Below, one piece after another: positions 43,198 to 52,858 of a stretch of 64,000 nt of DNA. The number at the start of each line of letters is the position of its first letter. Within the stretch, counting starts at the first letter, position 1. A program made the position numbers and the translations under genes. Under the pieces are notes generated by a model. It was not told the origin of the DNA, did no database searches, and saw only the letters and a list, made by a program, of their open reading frames with translations. The stretch is from Levilactobacillus lanxiensis (GTDB lineage Bacteria; Bacillota; Bacilli; Lactobacillales; Lactobacillaceae), in contig NZ_BOLN01000003.1 of NCBI RefSeq assembly GCF_016861655.1, forward strand, positions 186,001-250,000. The letters run 5' to 3'.

Positions 43198-44412
43198 TTA
43201 CTTCTTAATCACCAAAGTCTTATTTCCACTAACATACTGCCCATTAGGCAACATCATCCGCGTCGTCAGGTGGTAGTCCCGAATGGCGGTCACCTTCAGC
43301 ACGCTACCACGCTTGTAGTGCCGTGCTATCCGGCCAGACAGATCAACGTGATGGTAGCCGTTCAGTCCCTTAGCGGCAATCACCCTAATCTTAGTCGGCT
43401 GACTCTGGTAGTACAGCGGCTGGACATACTGGCTGTTCGCGGTGATGTACCCGCGCCGGTCGTTGGTCAGCGAGTTGTGATTAATGTCCCGAATCCGGTA
43501 GCGCAGGGTGCCATTCTGACTCCGCTTGTAGCCGGTCACGATAAATTTGGGCCGATTCTGCCGGGACTTCTTAACGTACCAAATATTACGAGTGGTGGCT
43601 TTAAAGTTCGGACTGGTGTACAGGCCAATCTTCTTAGTCGCATAAATTGCAGTGCCCTTTACCGCCAGTGGACTAGCTTTAGACGTAGTATTGGATGCGC
43701 TTGGTTGCGTAACAGCAGTCTTTGGGGGAGTTAGGCTAGAGCTGGTATTGGTGTTTGAGCTTGAGCCAGCGCCGGAGTTAGAACTCGAATCAGAACTGGA
43801 GTTAGAACTGGAACCAGAATCGGAGCCACTGTCTGGGTCAGCGATGTAGTGATAGGTAAAAGTAGTGTTGTTCTCACTGGCCGTCACAGGGTTTGAAGAG
43901 TTTAAAAAGTATCCACTGATGGGAAGTGCCTGAGTCTTAAGAGTGGATACAAAATCGGAATTATATAGGTCCGATGGTACATCAAAACTTTCCTGCCGAT
44001 AGATGGAGTGGTTGGTCGAGTCGACGAAGTTAAAAGTTAATGTTAATGGCTTACTGGTGTCTTCAAAGGTAGCGCCAGGGCCAATCTGGACGAATTCATT
44101 TGTTGATACACGGTAGTAGATGTCCTCAGTTTTTAGATTCAGGACGATTTGATCAGTCATCCAGCTGGAGTTGCCGGCTAATCCGCGTGCTTGCATATTC
44201 CCGTCTAAGTCATAGATTGTATAAACGATTTTGGCAGGACCCTCTAAACTAATGAAACTAATGCCGCCTGTTCCTTGCAACTTGACTACTGCTGGACTGT
44301 AGCTCTCTTGATCTCCCGTGTCATCAGCATAAACTGGAGCCACCGAGAAAAGAATTCCTACTAAAGAAGCGACAAGGGCCAGCAACAAAAATCTAAATTT
44401 TCTAAATCGCAT
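43198..44412 (-). CDS. Secreted protein with C-terminal DUF5776 modules (paralogue 2)
   Basis: A 404-residue protein: signal peptide (1-29, VYADDTG), a domain of about 170 residues shared with its neighbours (PAVVKLQGTG to NTTFTYHYIADP), a Ser/Asn-rich linker (about 190-245) and two SH3-like modules (KKIGLYTSPNF to YVSGNKTLVIKK). The shared domain ends like a MucBP unit (TFTYHY). It is 18 bp after the 44431 gene and 30 bp before the broken third gene, so the three form an operon of tandem duplicates. Confidence 0.85.
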   Translation of the reverse strand: MRFRKFRFLLLALVASLVGILFSVAPVYADDTGDQESYSPAVVKLQGTGGISFISLEGPAKIVYTIYDLDGNMQARGLAGNSSWMTDQIVLNLKTEDIYYRVSTNEFVQIGPGATFEDTSKPLTLTFNFVDSTNHSIYRQESFDVPSDLYNSDFVSTLKTQALPISGYFLNSSNPVTASENNTTFTYHYIADPDSGSDSGSSSNSSSDSSSNSGAGSSSNTNTSSSLTPPKTAVTQPSASNTTSKASPLAVKGTAIYATKKIGLYTSPNFKATTRNIWYVKKSRQNRPKFIVTGYKRSQNGTLRYRIRDINHNSLTNDRRGYITANSQYVQPLYYQSQPTKIRVIAAKGLNGYHHVDLSGRIARHYKRGSVLKVTAIRDYHLTTRMMLPNGQYVSGNKTLVIKK

Positions 44413-44430
44413 GAAAAATTCTCCTCTCGA

Positions 44431-45600
44431 TTAACGCTTGATGACCATCGTTTTATTAGCCGTAATGTAGTGTCCGTTGCTAAGGACTAGTCGGGTTGTC
44501 AGCCCATGCGTTTTCACAGCCTTGACTTCCAACGTTGCGCCTTTCCGATAGTGATGGAGCTTGCGGCCATGTAAAGTGACGGCTTGGTAAGCGTTGAGAC
44601 CGTGACCGCTAATCACTTGAATCTTCTTGGGGTTCTGGTGGTAGTAGAGGCTAGTCACATACGTCGCGTTGGCTGTGATGTAGCCACGACGATTATTAGT
44701 CAAAGAATGGTGATTGATGTCACGAATCTTGTAGCGCAGCTGACCTGAGCGACTCTTTGCGTAGCCAATCACGACAAATTGTGGTCGATTCTGGCGTTGC
44801 TTCTTCTGATACCAAATCTTACGAGTTGCCTTGCTGAAATTAGGACTGGTATACAGACCAATCTTCTTAGTCGCGTAAATTGCAGTTCCTTTGACGGCAA
44901 CTGGTTCCGTCTTAGCTGGAATGGGGGTAGTCGTGGTAACGGGGTCACTAGGTTGCGTAGCTACGGTCGTTGATCCAGTGCTGATAGTAGGCTTGGCGTA
45001 ATGGTAGGTAATCACATGTTCGGCTTGGTCAGCCGAAACCAAGTTGTAGCCGGTGACCGCTGGCCGAATGGCTAAGAGCTCAGTTTCTAGGGTAGCGAGT
45101 GTTGTGGCATCAGTCGTTGTGGAAAACTGTGCATCAAAGGTTTTAGCATCCTGAATCTCTTTACCGTTAGCATCGACGAACTTTAGCGTGAGGGCGACGG
45201 GGTCAGTGGGAGCCTGACCAGTTGAGTCAAGAAGGGTCACGGTTGAATCGCTTTGCAGCCAGCAATCTGGTAATACCTGGTAATACACGTTGCCAGACTG
45301 AACGTCTAATTTTATTTGGTCAGTAGTTAGACTAGGCGCAGTACTCGCATCACCGGCGATTCCGCGTGAGAGAAGCTTACCAGTACTGTTGTGGAGCGGG
45401 TAGATGGCACCTGCAGGTTGGTTTAACTTTAACAAGCTGCCAGCCGGTAGATCAGCATCAACTGTTGTTCCGAATGTAATATCGACATTCTCAGCGGCTA
45501 GGTTACTAGTATCTGCGGTAGCCAGGGTAGTGAGGGCAAAAGTTACTGAAAGTAGGGCAACAAGTGCTAAGAAAAACTGTTTGAAAATTTTACGAGTCAT
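44431..45600 (-). CDS. Secreted protein with C-terminal DUF5776 modules (paralogue 1)
   Basis: A 389-residue protein, first of the three-gene set: signal peptide (1-30, TLATA), the shared N-terminal domain (ENVDITFGTTVDADLPAG to HVITYHYAKP), a short Thr/Pro linker and two DUF5776 modules with near-identical sequence to its neighbours (KKIGLYTSPNFSKATRK to YITANKTMVIKR). The modules are much better conserved among the three than the N-terminal domains. AGGAAG precedes the start. Confidence 0.85.
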   Translation of the reverse strand: MTRKIFKQFFLALVALLSVTFALTTLATADTSNLAAENVDITFGTTVDADLPAGSLLKLNQPAGAIYPLHNSTGKLLSRGIAGDASTAPSLTTDQIKLDVQSGNVYYQVLPDCWLQSDSTVTLLDSTGQAPTDPVALTLKFVDANGKEIQDAKTFDAQFSTTTDATTLATLETELLAIRPAVTGYNLVSADQAEHVITYHYAKPTISTGSTTVATQPSDPVTTTTPIPAKTEPVAVKGTAIYATKKIGLYTSPNFSKATRKIWYQKKQRQNRPQFVVIGYAKSRSGQLRYKIRDINHHSLTNNRRGYITANATYVTSLYYHQNPKKIQVISGHGLNAYQAVTLHGRKLHHYRKGATLEVKAVKTHGLTTRLVLSNGHYITANKTMVIKR

Positions 45601-45850
45601 GAAGAAACCTTCTTCCTATATCAGCATAATATGTAGTAAATCGCTATGCCTTCAGTATAGGGTTAAATGTAACCGGTAACAATCAATTAGCTGTGCAAAA
45701 CATCACACACAGAGCAAATTGCGGGACAAATCGTCATGACCGATAGGCGCTAGCCTACTCACAACCACAGTATCACCAGCCCAAGCCACGATTCTGAAAG
45801 AACAAAGAGAAATCGTCAATAAGCGTCCCGACTCCCAACCAAACTGCCCG

Positions 45851-45889
45851 CCAACCCCACGCCACACCCCCAACCCCACGCCACACCCC
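45851..45889. repeat. Short C-rich tandem repeat
   Basis: The 19-bp unit CCAACCCCACGCCACACCC occurs twice in a row and is followed by a partial unit, in the gap before the 45984 gene. Confidence 0.6.
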
Positions 45890-45983
45890 CAAACGCCCAC
45901 TCACCATCCCAACCCACGCGAATCCATGTACTTCCCCCAACCACCGTGCTAAGCTGGCGGCAACACAGAGAGAACGTGAGAAC

Positions 45984-46694
45984 ATGCTAAAAGACTTTGA
46001 AGCATTCAGTATTGACGGTCACTACCATCGGGGCTGTAACATCGAACAGGACGTGCCGAGCGTCCTTCAGTGGTATCGCCGCTACTGTCGGCAAGAAGAC
46101 CGGGTGGAGTACCCGCTGATGAACGTCCTGGCCAACCGGCTGTCGGATCTGCATGCGGGGCGCATCATCGGGACGGTTCGGCCCCAGGCCGTGCCCGTGC
46201 AATCGGCCTCGGAGGTCCTGTACCGCCTGAACGTGGACCTATACGCCCATGGCGGCCGCAACACGAGCTGGGAGTGGCAACCGTACGTCGGCATTGCCTT
46301 TTCCCAAATGACCATCTGGGACTTCTACCTGATTCGTTACCGCGAGCGGTTCCTGGCCGCGACGCACCTGGCGGCCGACTACCAGGACCTGCCCTGGTTC
46401 TTTCCGTTACCCTATACGGATTCGCAAATAGATGCAGACCTCATCGCCCAACTGGAACGGCTCTATTGGGTGTTCAAGGGGGATCCCATCAAGCCAACGA
46501 CGGACCCGGCCCCATGGATTACGCAGGAGGTCATCTTCATTATGTTGGGGTCGCTGGGGTATAACCTGGACAAGCACGACCCATACTACTACCGCGCCTT
46601 CATGGACGATCAGACCAGGCGCTTCAGCGACCGCGTGAACCGCTACTTCACGTGTGAGAATAACTATCTGGAATTCGACACTTGGAAATTGTAG
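45984..46694 (+). CDS. Unknown protein, paralogue of 41084-41794
   Basis: A 236-residue protein of exactly the same length as its paralogue. It shares the central TIWDFYL region and the C-terminal QEVIFIMLGSLGYNL...YYRAFMDDQTRRFSDRVNRYF. No signal, membrane segment or known motif is seen. GAGAGAACGTGAG is the only upstream purine stretch. It is divergent from the DUF5776 operon and followed by a terminator. Confidence 0.75.
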   Translation: MLKDFEAFSIDGHYHRGCNIEQDVPSVLQWYRRYCRQEDRVEYPLMNVLANRLSDLHAGRIIGTVRPQAVPVQSASEVLYRLNVDLYAHGGRNTSWEWQPYVGIAFSQMTIWDFYLIRYRERFLAATHLAADYQDLPWFFPLPYTDSQIDADLIAQLERLYWVFKGDPIKPTTDPAPWITQEVIFIMLGSLGYNLDKHDPYYYRAFMDDQTRRFSDRVNRYFTCENNYLEFDTWKL

Positions 46695-46703
46695 GCATGA
46701 CAA

Positions 46704-46755
46704 ATAGCGCCGTAGCTGACTCCCTGGGTGGGGAGGGCTGCGGCGCTGTTTTATG
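46704..46755 (+). terminator. Intrinsic terminator
   Basis: AGCGCCGTAGC pairs with GCTGCGGCGCT, then GTTTTATG. Confidence 0.8.
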
Positions 46756-46969
46756 TAGAGGTCTAGGCGTTATAAAATTGGCGGGAGTGGGGATGACTGG
46801 TTGGCTAATCGAAATGAGGTGGACGTCCTGACTGGACAGCAAGGCCATAGCCGGAACCCTTAACGGGTATCCATCAGATAAGTAATCGGGTCGATACTGT
46901 ACAACTAGCTGAACGCAGCGGTAGTTGCTTAGTAGTTGGGGATGATGTTAGCTCTTCTCTTGAACAAAC

Positions 46970-47090
46970 AAAAAGGCCGACGAAAAGATTTCGTCGGCCT
47001 TTACCTTAAAGAAGTTAATCGTTTCCGTTCTCCGCGGAAGCGACTACTTTAAGGTAACAATTTCCTGTTGCCAAAAAGAATCACCCCCTT
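46970..47090 (-). ncRNA. Candidate structured small RNA
   Basis: Reading on the minus strand: a purine-rich AAAGGGGGTGATTC, then helix ACCTTAAAG/CTTTAAGGT enclosing CGCTTCCG/CGGAAACG, then the strong terminator GGCCGACGAAA/TTTCGTCGGCC with TTTTTG. The two hairpins are separated by three bases. A 19-codon frame from TTG with that purine tract as ribosome site (MATGNCYLKVVAS...) is also possible, so it may be a leader or a tiny gene instead. Confidence 0.5.
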
Positions 47091-47109
47091 TCATTTAATG
47101 CCATCAGTA

Positions 47110-47748
47110 TGGACCGTCAGCCAGTTGAATGCAAGAATAGTGACTTCACCTAACAAACGTTGGGGACTGAGTAGTTGCTGGTGGAAAAGGAGTATGAGAA
47201 TAGGGGAGGCTAATATGGTAGCTGGGGATGTTCTGAGGGCAGTGCAGGTAAACTTACCAGTTATCCGTTAGCGAGTCACCAGGGGACAAAGAACGTGGTT
47301 AATGAGTTAGTCGACAGGGATGACCACCTAATTATAGTAATAACGGGTTCAAAGCAGACTAATGTCAACTTGTAAAAGTAAGTAACAACCTACTGTCAGT
47401 CAGACTCTCATCTACAAGCAAAGCCAACTGATCACCCACAACAAAGTAGCCGAACAATCATCAATCAAAGAAAAAGTTATCCGCCACAGAAATTAAGCTT
47501 AAAGCCACATTAATCTTAACCAATCATTCTTAAGGTCTTAATAAATCCTTTAATACCGCACCAACACTGCAATCACAGCGTTTATAGCCACAATAGCCAT
47601 GTAACAAACACATTACAGAAGCCCGTTCATTGTTTCAATCCCACGACAAAAAGAGCATAATCCTTGTTTCTCCGCAACTATCCGTCTATAATCATAGTCG
47701 TAGTTAGGGGATAGCTAAACGAATCCGCCTAGTTAAGAAATAAAATTC
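47110..47748. other. Gene-free stretch upstream of the S-layer gene
   Basis: About 640 bp, increasingly A/C-rich towards the S-layer promoter, without a supportable gene or repeat copy. Confidence 0.5.
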
Positions 47749-47777
47749 TTAACAAAAGCGCTAATTTCGGTTATACT
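47749..47777 (+). promoter_or_regulatory. Strong promoter of the S-layer gene
   Basis: TTAACA and TATACT are exactly 17 bp apart, with AT-rich DNA upstream. The leader to the ATG is about 42 nt and contains TTTGGAGGAAG. Confidence 0.8.
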
Positions 47778-47825
47778 ATTCTTGCTTGATAAATTACATA
47801 TTTTATGTTTGGAGGAAGAAATACT

Positions 47826-49295
47826 ATGCAATCAAGTTTAAAGAAATCACTTTACTTGGGCTTAGCCGCATTAAGCTTTGTCTCAGTTGCCGCAGTATCA
47901 ACTACTGCTTCAGCTAAGTCATATGCTAAGGCTGGTGCCTACACGAGTTTGGAAAAGACTGACGCTACTACTCGTAACGTTGAAGCTACTGGTACTAACG
48001 CTTTATACACTAAGCCAGGTACTGTTAAGGGTGCTAAGGTTGTCGCATCTAAGGCTACTATGGCTAAGTTAGCTGCTTCAAAGAAGTCAGCTGACTACTT
48101 CCGTGCTTACGGTCAAAAGACTACTGATCGTGGTTCAGTTTACTACCGTGTAGTTACTATGGACGGTAAGTACCGTGGTTACGTTTACGGTGGCAAGTCT
48201 GCTACTGCCTTTGCTGGTGGTATCAAGTCTGCTAATACCACTACTGAAGCTACTTTACCAACTGCTACCAAGGGTTACTACTTGAAGGACAGCAAGACTA
48301 ACACTCTCTGGACTGCACCTAAGTACACTCAATACAAGGCAAGCAAAGTAAGTCTTTACGGTGCTAAGGCTTCAGATACCTTTACTGTATCTAAGGCTGC
48401 TACTAAGACCCGTGAAGGTTCATTGTACTACTACGTAACTGATGACAACAACTCTTCTGTTGCTGGCTGGGTTTACGCTAAGGGCTTGACTACTGATGCA
48501 CAAACTACTTTTGATGAAACTACTCAAGTACAAGTGCTTGTAAAAGCCACTGATGGTACTACTTTGAAGACGTTCAGCTACAATGCTGGTCAAACTTCTA
48601 AGGGTGCTGCAGTTGCCGACACTGTCTTATTTGACAGTGCTACTGATCCTAAGAACTTGAGTGATGGATTAGAAGCTGCTGCTACTAAGGCCTTGACTGG
48701 TACTGGTTACAGTGTTGCCAAGGGTGACACTGTTAACATGACTGCCAACGTTAAGACTGGTGACACTATTACCCTTTATGCAACTAAGGGCCAAGAAGCC
48801 ATCACTAAGGTCACTGCAATGCGTTATGACTCAAATGCTACGAGTTCTAAGTCTACTGCATTCTTGACTACCACTACTCCTGTAGCCGCTACTGCATACT
48901 ACACTGTTTCTATGCCTAGTGTTACTACTGCATTCAGTGGTACTAACGGTGCTGCATACACCGCAGCTGATGTTGAAGCTAATGTTAAGGCTAACAAGGC
49001 CCAAACGTTATCTTCTGGTACTATCTACTTGCCAGCTGGTACTCCAGCGGATGCAGATGCTACTGTCTTGGCTGGTGCTAGCTTGACTAACACTGATGTA
49101 GCTAACCCAACTAACACTGTTGCTTACCACGTTGTTTACACTTTGAAGAACGGTGTTGCTGGTACTTATGGTAATGCTGATGGCGCCCAAGCACTTTACA
49201 CGGGTACCTTGGTACAAGGTGCTGCTGCTACTACGACTCCAGATGCAGGTAACTCATGGGGTAATGGCGCAGCTTCAGTTGTTGCACCCAGCTAA
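47826..49295 (+). CDS. S-layer protein (L. brevis Slp type), highly expressed
   Basis: A 489-residue secreted protein with signal peptide (residues 1-30, ending ASA-KSY). The N-terminal half has two basic wall-binding modules ([22 protein letters not shown]..., [36 protein letters not shown]..., [20 protein letters not shown]). The C-terminal half (about 230-489) is Thr/Ala/Val-rich and should form the lattice. This order (binding part first) is that of L. brevis SlpA/B/D. Codon use is extreme: GCT, ACT, GGT, AAG and TAC dominate, unlike nearby genes, which points to very high expression. ATG 47826 follows GGAGGAAG; 47805 precedes that site. Confidence 0.92.
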   Translation: MQSSLKKSLYLGLAALSFVSVAAVSTTASAKSYAKAGAYTSLEKTDATTRNVEATGTNALYTKPGTVKGAKVVASKATMAKLAASKKSADYFRAYGQKTTDRGSVYYRVVTMDGKYRGYVYGGKSATAFAGGIKSANTTTEATLPTATKGYYLKDSKTNTLWTAPKYTQYKASKVSLYGAKASDTFTVSKAATKTREGSLYYYVTDDNNSSVAGWVYAKGLTTDAQTTFDETTQVQVLVKATDGTTLKTFSYNAGQTSKGAAVADTVLFDSATDPKNLSDGLEAAATKALTGTGYSVAKGDTVNMTANVKTGDTITLYATKGQEAITKVTAMRYDSNATSSKSTAFLTTTTPVAATAYYTVSMPSVTTAFSGTNGAAYTAADVEANVKANKAQTLSSGTIYLPAGTPADADATVLAGASLTNTDVANPTNTVAYHVVYTLKNGVAGTYGNADGAQALYTGTLVQGAAATTTPDAGNSWGNGAASVVAPS

Positions 49296-49335
49296 TATTT
49301 GAATGATTAATTGTGGGGTTGTTATCCTACGATTG

Positions 49336-49367
49336 AAAGCTCAGATCTTTAATGATCTGAGCTTTTT
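49336..49367 (+). terminator. Intrinsic terminator of the S-layer gene
   Basis: AAAGCTCAGATC pairs with GATCTGAGCTTT; T tract follows. Confidence 0.88.
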
Positions 49368-49496
49368 TATTGTACGCCCGGCATGGGCGTTAACTGTGAG
49401 TACCATATAACTGACCGTCTATGATTGGCGGCAGATCCACGATATGATAACCTCATCAAATAAATTGGTGAGGTTTTTATTATAAACAGGATATCG

Positions 49497-49658
49497 TTCA
49501 AATCCGGATGCCGCGTGAGGCTGGGAACAACGCCAGTTGTTCCCAGCCGGGCAATCCAATTGAAAATTGGTAAGAACAAAGCAGTGATTATCTATAACAA
49601 GGCCAACGGTTATATCGATGACGCCGTTTTAAAGGCGGTGTTTAATGATGCTCATTGA
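49497..49658 (+). pseudogene. IS66-type accessory orf (tnpA) 3' fragment
   Basis: The frame SGCRVRLGTTPVVPS, AIQLKIGKNKAV and IIYNKANGYIDDAVLKAVFN runs to a stop at 49658 with no start. It overlaps the start of the tnpB remnant, as in intact IS66 elements. Confidence 0.6.
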
Positions 49659-49877
49659 TCCGAGCAAAATTAATCAGGTCTATATTGTCTGTGGGAGGAC
49701 CGACTTACGCCGTGGCATTGATGGCTTAGCGTCCGTTGTGCAAGAACAATTCGAGCTGGATCCATACAATCAAGCTTTGTACTTGTTTTGTGGTACCAGA
49801 AGGATCGTTCCAAGGCACTTTACTGGGACGGTCACAGATTTCTCCTCAGGTTAAATATAAAGGCCGCTTAAGGCATG
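49645..49877 (+). pseudogene. IS66-family tnpB remnant, frameshifted
   Basis: MLIDPSKINQVYIVCGRTDLRRGIDGLA, then VVQEQFELDPYNQALYLFCG is the start of IS66 TnpB (IS66 Orf2). After FCG the frame is lost by one base; the next frame continues KDRSKALYWDGHRFLLRL, the expected family sequence. There is no tnpC and no recognisable insertion end. Confidence 0.8.
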
Positions 49878-49884
49878 GAAAGAA

Positions 49885-49921
49885 AATGGCGTCCTCAAAA
49901 ATCGAGGACGCCATCTTCTTT
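49885..49921 (+). terminator. Hairpin with T-rich tail after the IS remnant
   Basis: TGGCGTCCTC and GAGGACGCCA pair around AAAAATC, followed by TCTTCTTTTG. Confidence 0.6.
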
Positions 49922-49984
49922 TGATTCTGTATTTCAGTGTGGTCAATTAGTAGATGCTTACGCTACAGTAGTAATAGGAGACAG

Positions 49985-50359
49985 CTATTTTGTATAGCTA
50001 ACCATTAACCGAATGAAGAGGGCATCATCAGTCAGTACTTCATGGATAATGCTCTGAAAAACGTTGGCCATCCCCTCATCATGCACACTATAGCTATGGC
50101 TCAACGGGCCTAGTAAACCAACTAACTTACTCAGCATTTCATCGGCCTCTTTAGTCGTGTCCTTACCAGTAGCCTCCGTGTAAGTCGACAAGTCATAGAC
50201 CTTTGCGAGGAGTTCTCCCTCACGGACGGTAAGCTGTCCCGGCTGTAAGTCGCCTGACTTCAGCTCTTTAATGGTTTCGACATCAACGTGTGTGATATGA
50301 GCAAAATCTTCAGCGCTCATTCTGGGAATCACAAGCATTATTTTTTCCTCAATTGTCAT
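49985..50359 (-). CDS. Small HTH-like protein, unknown
   Basis: A 124-residue protein. Residues 1-55 (MTIEEKIMLVIPRMSAEDFAHITHVDVETIKELKSGD to VREGELLAKVYDLS) look like a helix-turn-helix of the XRE kind; the rest is helical and acidic. ATG 50359 follows GAGGAGGTG. It may regulate the nearby S-layer or secreted-protein genes, but nothing in the sequence shows that. Confidence 0.65.
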   Translation of the reverse strand: MTIEEKIMLVIPRMSAEDFAHITHVDVETIKELKSGDLQPGQLTVREGELLAKVYDLSTYTEATGKDTTKEADEMLSKLVGLLGPLSHSYSVHDEGMANVFQSIIHEVLTDDALFIRLMVSYTK

Positions 50360-50734
50360 GTAAACACCTCCTCGCATTGAGTAGGAAATAATAGCATAGG
50401 TTACCCATTAATGGATTGAAAAGTTGGGAAATATTGGGTGCTTGCTACAAATATTCGAATGGATGAACATTTTGCGCTATCAGGGGATACAATCTTTTGC
50501 AGCTGGTATTTACCGCAGTACTGCGAGATCTGAGAAGCCTGTTACCCATGGTTTAAGTACTACCAGCGGATTTTGTGGCAAGGGAGCTACCACTAATAAA
50601 TCAAGGGAAATTTCTCTTGAAGGATGAGAGTGACTCTCTTTAATCCTGAAACCAGTATGGAAGTTCACCGTTACTAGCCTTGCAGTAAAGTCGTCGTTCT
50701 GGTAGTCACACCGCTTATGTGGTCTAATCAAGGT

Positions 50735-50888
50735 GTTCCCAGGATTCATCGTCGGGTACTGGGAACAGCTCTACCCCATATGGCTGGTCCGCCAATCGAG
50801 ACGCTAGGTCGTTGCGGTAAAGGACCATAAAAAGCTAGTTGTATCGAGTGATTTCGGAAAAAATCGCTCGGTAGAGCTAGCCTTTTAT
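50735..50888 (+). ncRNA. Candidate small RNA 1 of the array
   Basis: An extended -10 TGG-TCTAAT (50723-50728) is followed by hairpins TGTTCCCAG/CTGGGAACA and GGTCC/GGACC and a terminator (GCTAGTT...CGAGTGATTT/AATCGCTCG...GCTAGC, then CTTTT). No frame with a ribosome site fits inside. Confidence 0.5.
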
Positions 50889-51028
50889 TTGGGTTGAGAT
50901 TTGATTTTTTGGGCGTTGGGTCACTGCTAATTTACCTAAGGGTTAGTGATACGGCTTAGTATGTCAGTTGGACTTTTCTCCGTGGCGTCTAGTTGGTAGC
51001 TGGGGCCGAATGGTGGTTTAATGAAGAC

Positions 51029-51153
51029 AGTTCAGCGACGCGGCAACTCTTCTAACCGGGGGAGTGGGGGTCGTTGAATGAGAAATGCGTGTCGATCACA
51101 CAAATACCTGTTTTGCCTGAGCGAGCTATGTTGCCGATTACTCAGGTTTTTTT
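51029..51153 (+). ncRNA. Candidate small RNA 2 of the array
   Basis: Extended -10 TGG-TTTAAT (51017-51022), GAAGAC at the expected start, hairpin TTCAGCGAC/GTCGTTGAA, then terminator CCTGAG/CTCAGG with seven T residues. Confidence 0.5.
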
Positions 51154-51484
51154 GTTGGGTTGGGGTTGGTTGGTGACTTGGAGATTGGGTGATTGGTGAG
51201 TGCTAGGTGGTCTCTGGTTGTGCTGGTGCGCGTTTGACTGTTGATCTTGGTGAGTAGGTGCTTGGTGATTAGTTGAGTTTAGGTGGCTGATAGAGGGCCT
51301 CCTAGCTGATTGGAACTTTAGGTTGTACATAATTGTGATTAAGATGAGTTTTCAGCCTGGCTAGTTCCACTGAGAATTGGCAATTTATTGAGGTTGCCAA
51401 CCCAGTATGGCAAGTGGCCGTTACTAGCTCGTGAATCCAAGCGGGTAATTGGTAGTCGACCAGGATATGTGGTGTAATCAAGCT

Positions 51485-51620
51485 GTTCCTAGAGAACAGA
51501 GTCATCTTGTCCTTCGGGAGCGGATTGAACGCCCTCCCCCAAGGGCTCCAGCGAATACAAGAGAATAGGTCCCAGCAAGTCGTTGTTTCGTAAGCGATGA
51601 CTTGGTGGGGCTTGTTCTTT
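51485..51620 (+). ncRNA. Candidate small RNA 3 of the array
   Basis: Extended -10 TGG-TGTAAT (51473-51478) with TTGGTA 18 bp upstream. Hairpins TGTTC/GAACA and GGGAGcG/CGcCCTCCC, then CCCAGCAAGTC/GACTTGGTGGGG ahead of CTTGTTCTTT. Confidence 0.5.
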
Positions 51621-51759
51621 GGCTGAGTTCTAGTGATGGAAGTGGCTTAGCCCTAGGGGATTAGGGATGGGCGACGACCACTAATCTGTTTGAACAGGGT
51701 CTCGGCGCAACTAGGGTGAATGCCTCGCGGAATGACTGATTCTATGGTGTAATGAAGAT

Positions 51760-51887
51760 GTCGGCAGGCGGAAAACTGTCAGCATTTGCATTTCACCCAG
51801 CGATCTGTAAGCCATCTAATTGTTTTCAGATTACTGGGTCTCCTTTAGGAGGTAGCGAGTGAATTTCACGCGTAGCCTCCTTTTTAT
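51760..51887 (+). ncRNA. Candidate small RNA 4 of the array
   Basis: Extended -10 TGG-TGTAAT (51748-51753), GAAGATG start, and terminator GGAGGTAGCGAGTG/CACGCGTAGCCTCC followed by TTTTTATTT. No protein frame is supported. Confidence 0.5.
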
Positions 51888-52036
51888 TTAGAAAGATGGG
51901 CCACCGCAAGTGAACTACAGCTAGTGGGTAAGCAATGGGCGTGGCTCCCCATTCGGTTGCGCCAGTGACGGGGAGTAACTATGGGAATTCGGCGGTGTTT
52001 TTAGGTTATTCGGCTGATAGGTGGTTTAATGAAGGC

Positions 52037-52266
52037 GAGCTAAGGGAGAACATAAACTTTCCTTAACCCGTAGGCTGGCGCCACAGAGAGTCCCCATGGT
52101 GTCAAACTCTAGTTTGTCCCCCACTCGGGGTTCTCAACAATTCAGAGCCAAGCGATTGCGTATTCAACGTGACCGGTTGGTAGATCTCAAACAGGGTCGC
52201 TTCTGAATTGAATTTAATGCAGGAGAAGGTATTCTCGCTACGAAAACTCGGGGGATACCTTCTTTT
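52037..52266 (+). ncRNA. Candidate small RNA 5 of the array
   Basis: Extended -10 TGG-TTTAAT (52025-52030), GAAGGCGAG start, hairpin TTAAGG-like arms early in the transcript, and terminator AGAAGGTAT/ATACCTTCT with TTTT. The stretch 52270-52858 contains no further gene; part of it is G/T-rich. Confidence 0.45.
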
Positions 52267-52858
52267 ACTGTGGTTTTGGTGCTGAGGGAATAGAATCGGT
52301 TGGATGACTAATTTGGGTGACCTTTTTTGGGGGGTGGCTGGGTTGGTCGTTTTTGTTTGGAATGGGGTGGTTGAGGCGGCTGGCGTGATTGGCGGAGTGG
52401 TTGATGGTGAAAGCTGGCACATAGGCATTTGTGACTAGTTTAGCCATAAATAAGTAAATGGTATCTTGAAAAAGTTGTCAGCGAATGACAACTTTTTTCG
52501 TGACGTTAATTTCGCGTTTTCTTCATTAAATGTCGAATACTTATATACTATTTATCGTTTATTGTATTGACCACATTGGTGAAAGTGTGGTAGCATGTGT
52601 TATTAACTTAATGTTATTGTTACTGCATAGAAAAAACTAATGCACTAAGTCGACAGTTAAGATGGGAGTGGGATGATGGAAAATTAATTGAGAAGATTGG
52701 CTTCGTGGAAGTGGGCACCACGTTGCTGGCATGAATCGTTATCGGACTGTTGGTAGTGACCTCACTATTGACAGTTAGCATGGCAAGACACTTTAGACTT
52801 AACAACAGAAACAAAAATTTGACGAATGAAGGCGATCAACAGAAAAAGGAGAAAACAT

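Larger units (their letters stand above)
50640..51484 (+). repeat. Two diverged copies of an upstream regulatory segment
   Basis: About 90 bp at 50651-50740 and 51399-51490 align: CCAGTATGG, CCGTTACTAGC, TGGTAGTC and ATGTGGT(C/G)TAATCAAG occur in the same order and spacing. Each leads into a candidate small RNA, so a promoter-plus-RNA unit was duplicated and has diverged. Confidence 0.6.

Noticed and set aside
45703-45985. Trp/Gly-rich minus-strand frames over the C-rich repeat
   Set aside because: They are produced by the short tandem repeat; no start site and no conservation expected.
49521-49546. Perfect inverted repeat CTGGGAACAAC/GTTGTTCCCAG
   Set aside because: It lies inside the IS66 orf remnant coding for RLGTTPVVPS, has no T tract, and is best explained as coding sequence or chance.
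51153-51300. G/T-rich tract and a short minus-strand frame in it
   Set aside because: Low-complexity sequence; the frame has no ribosome site and a biased His/Gln/Pro composition.
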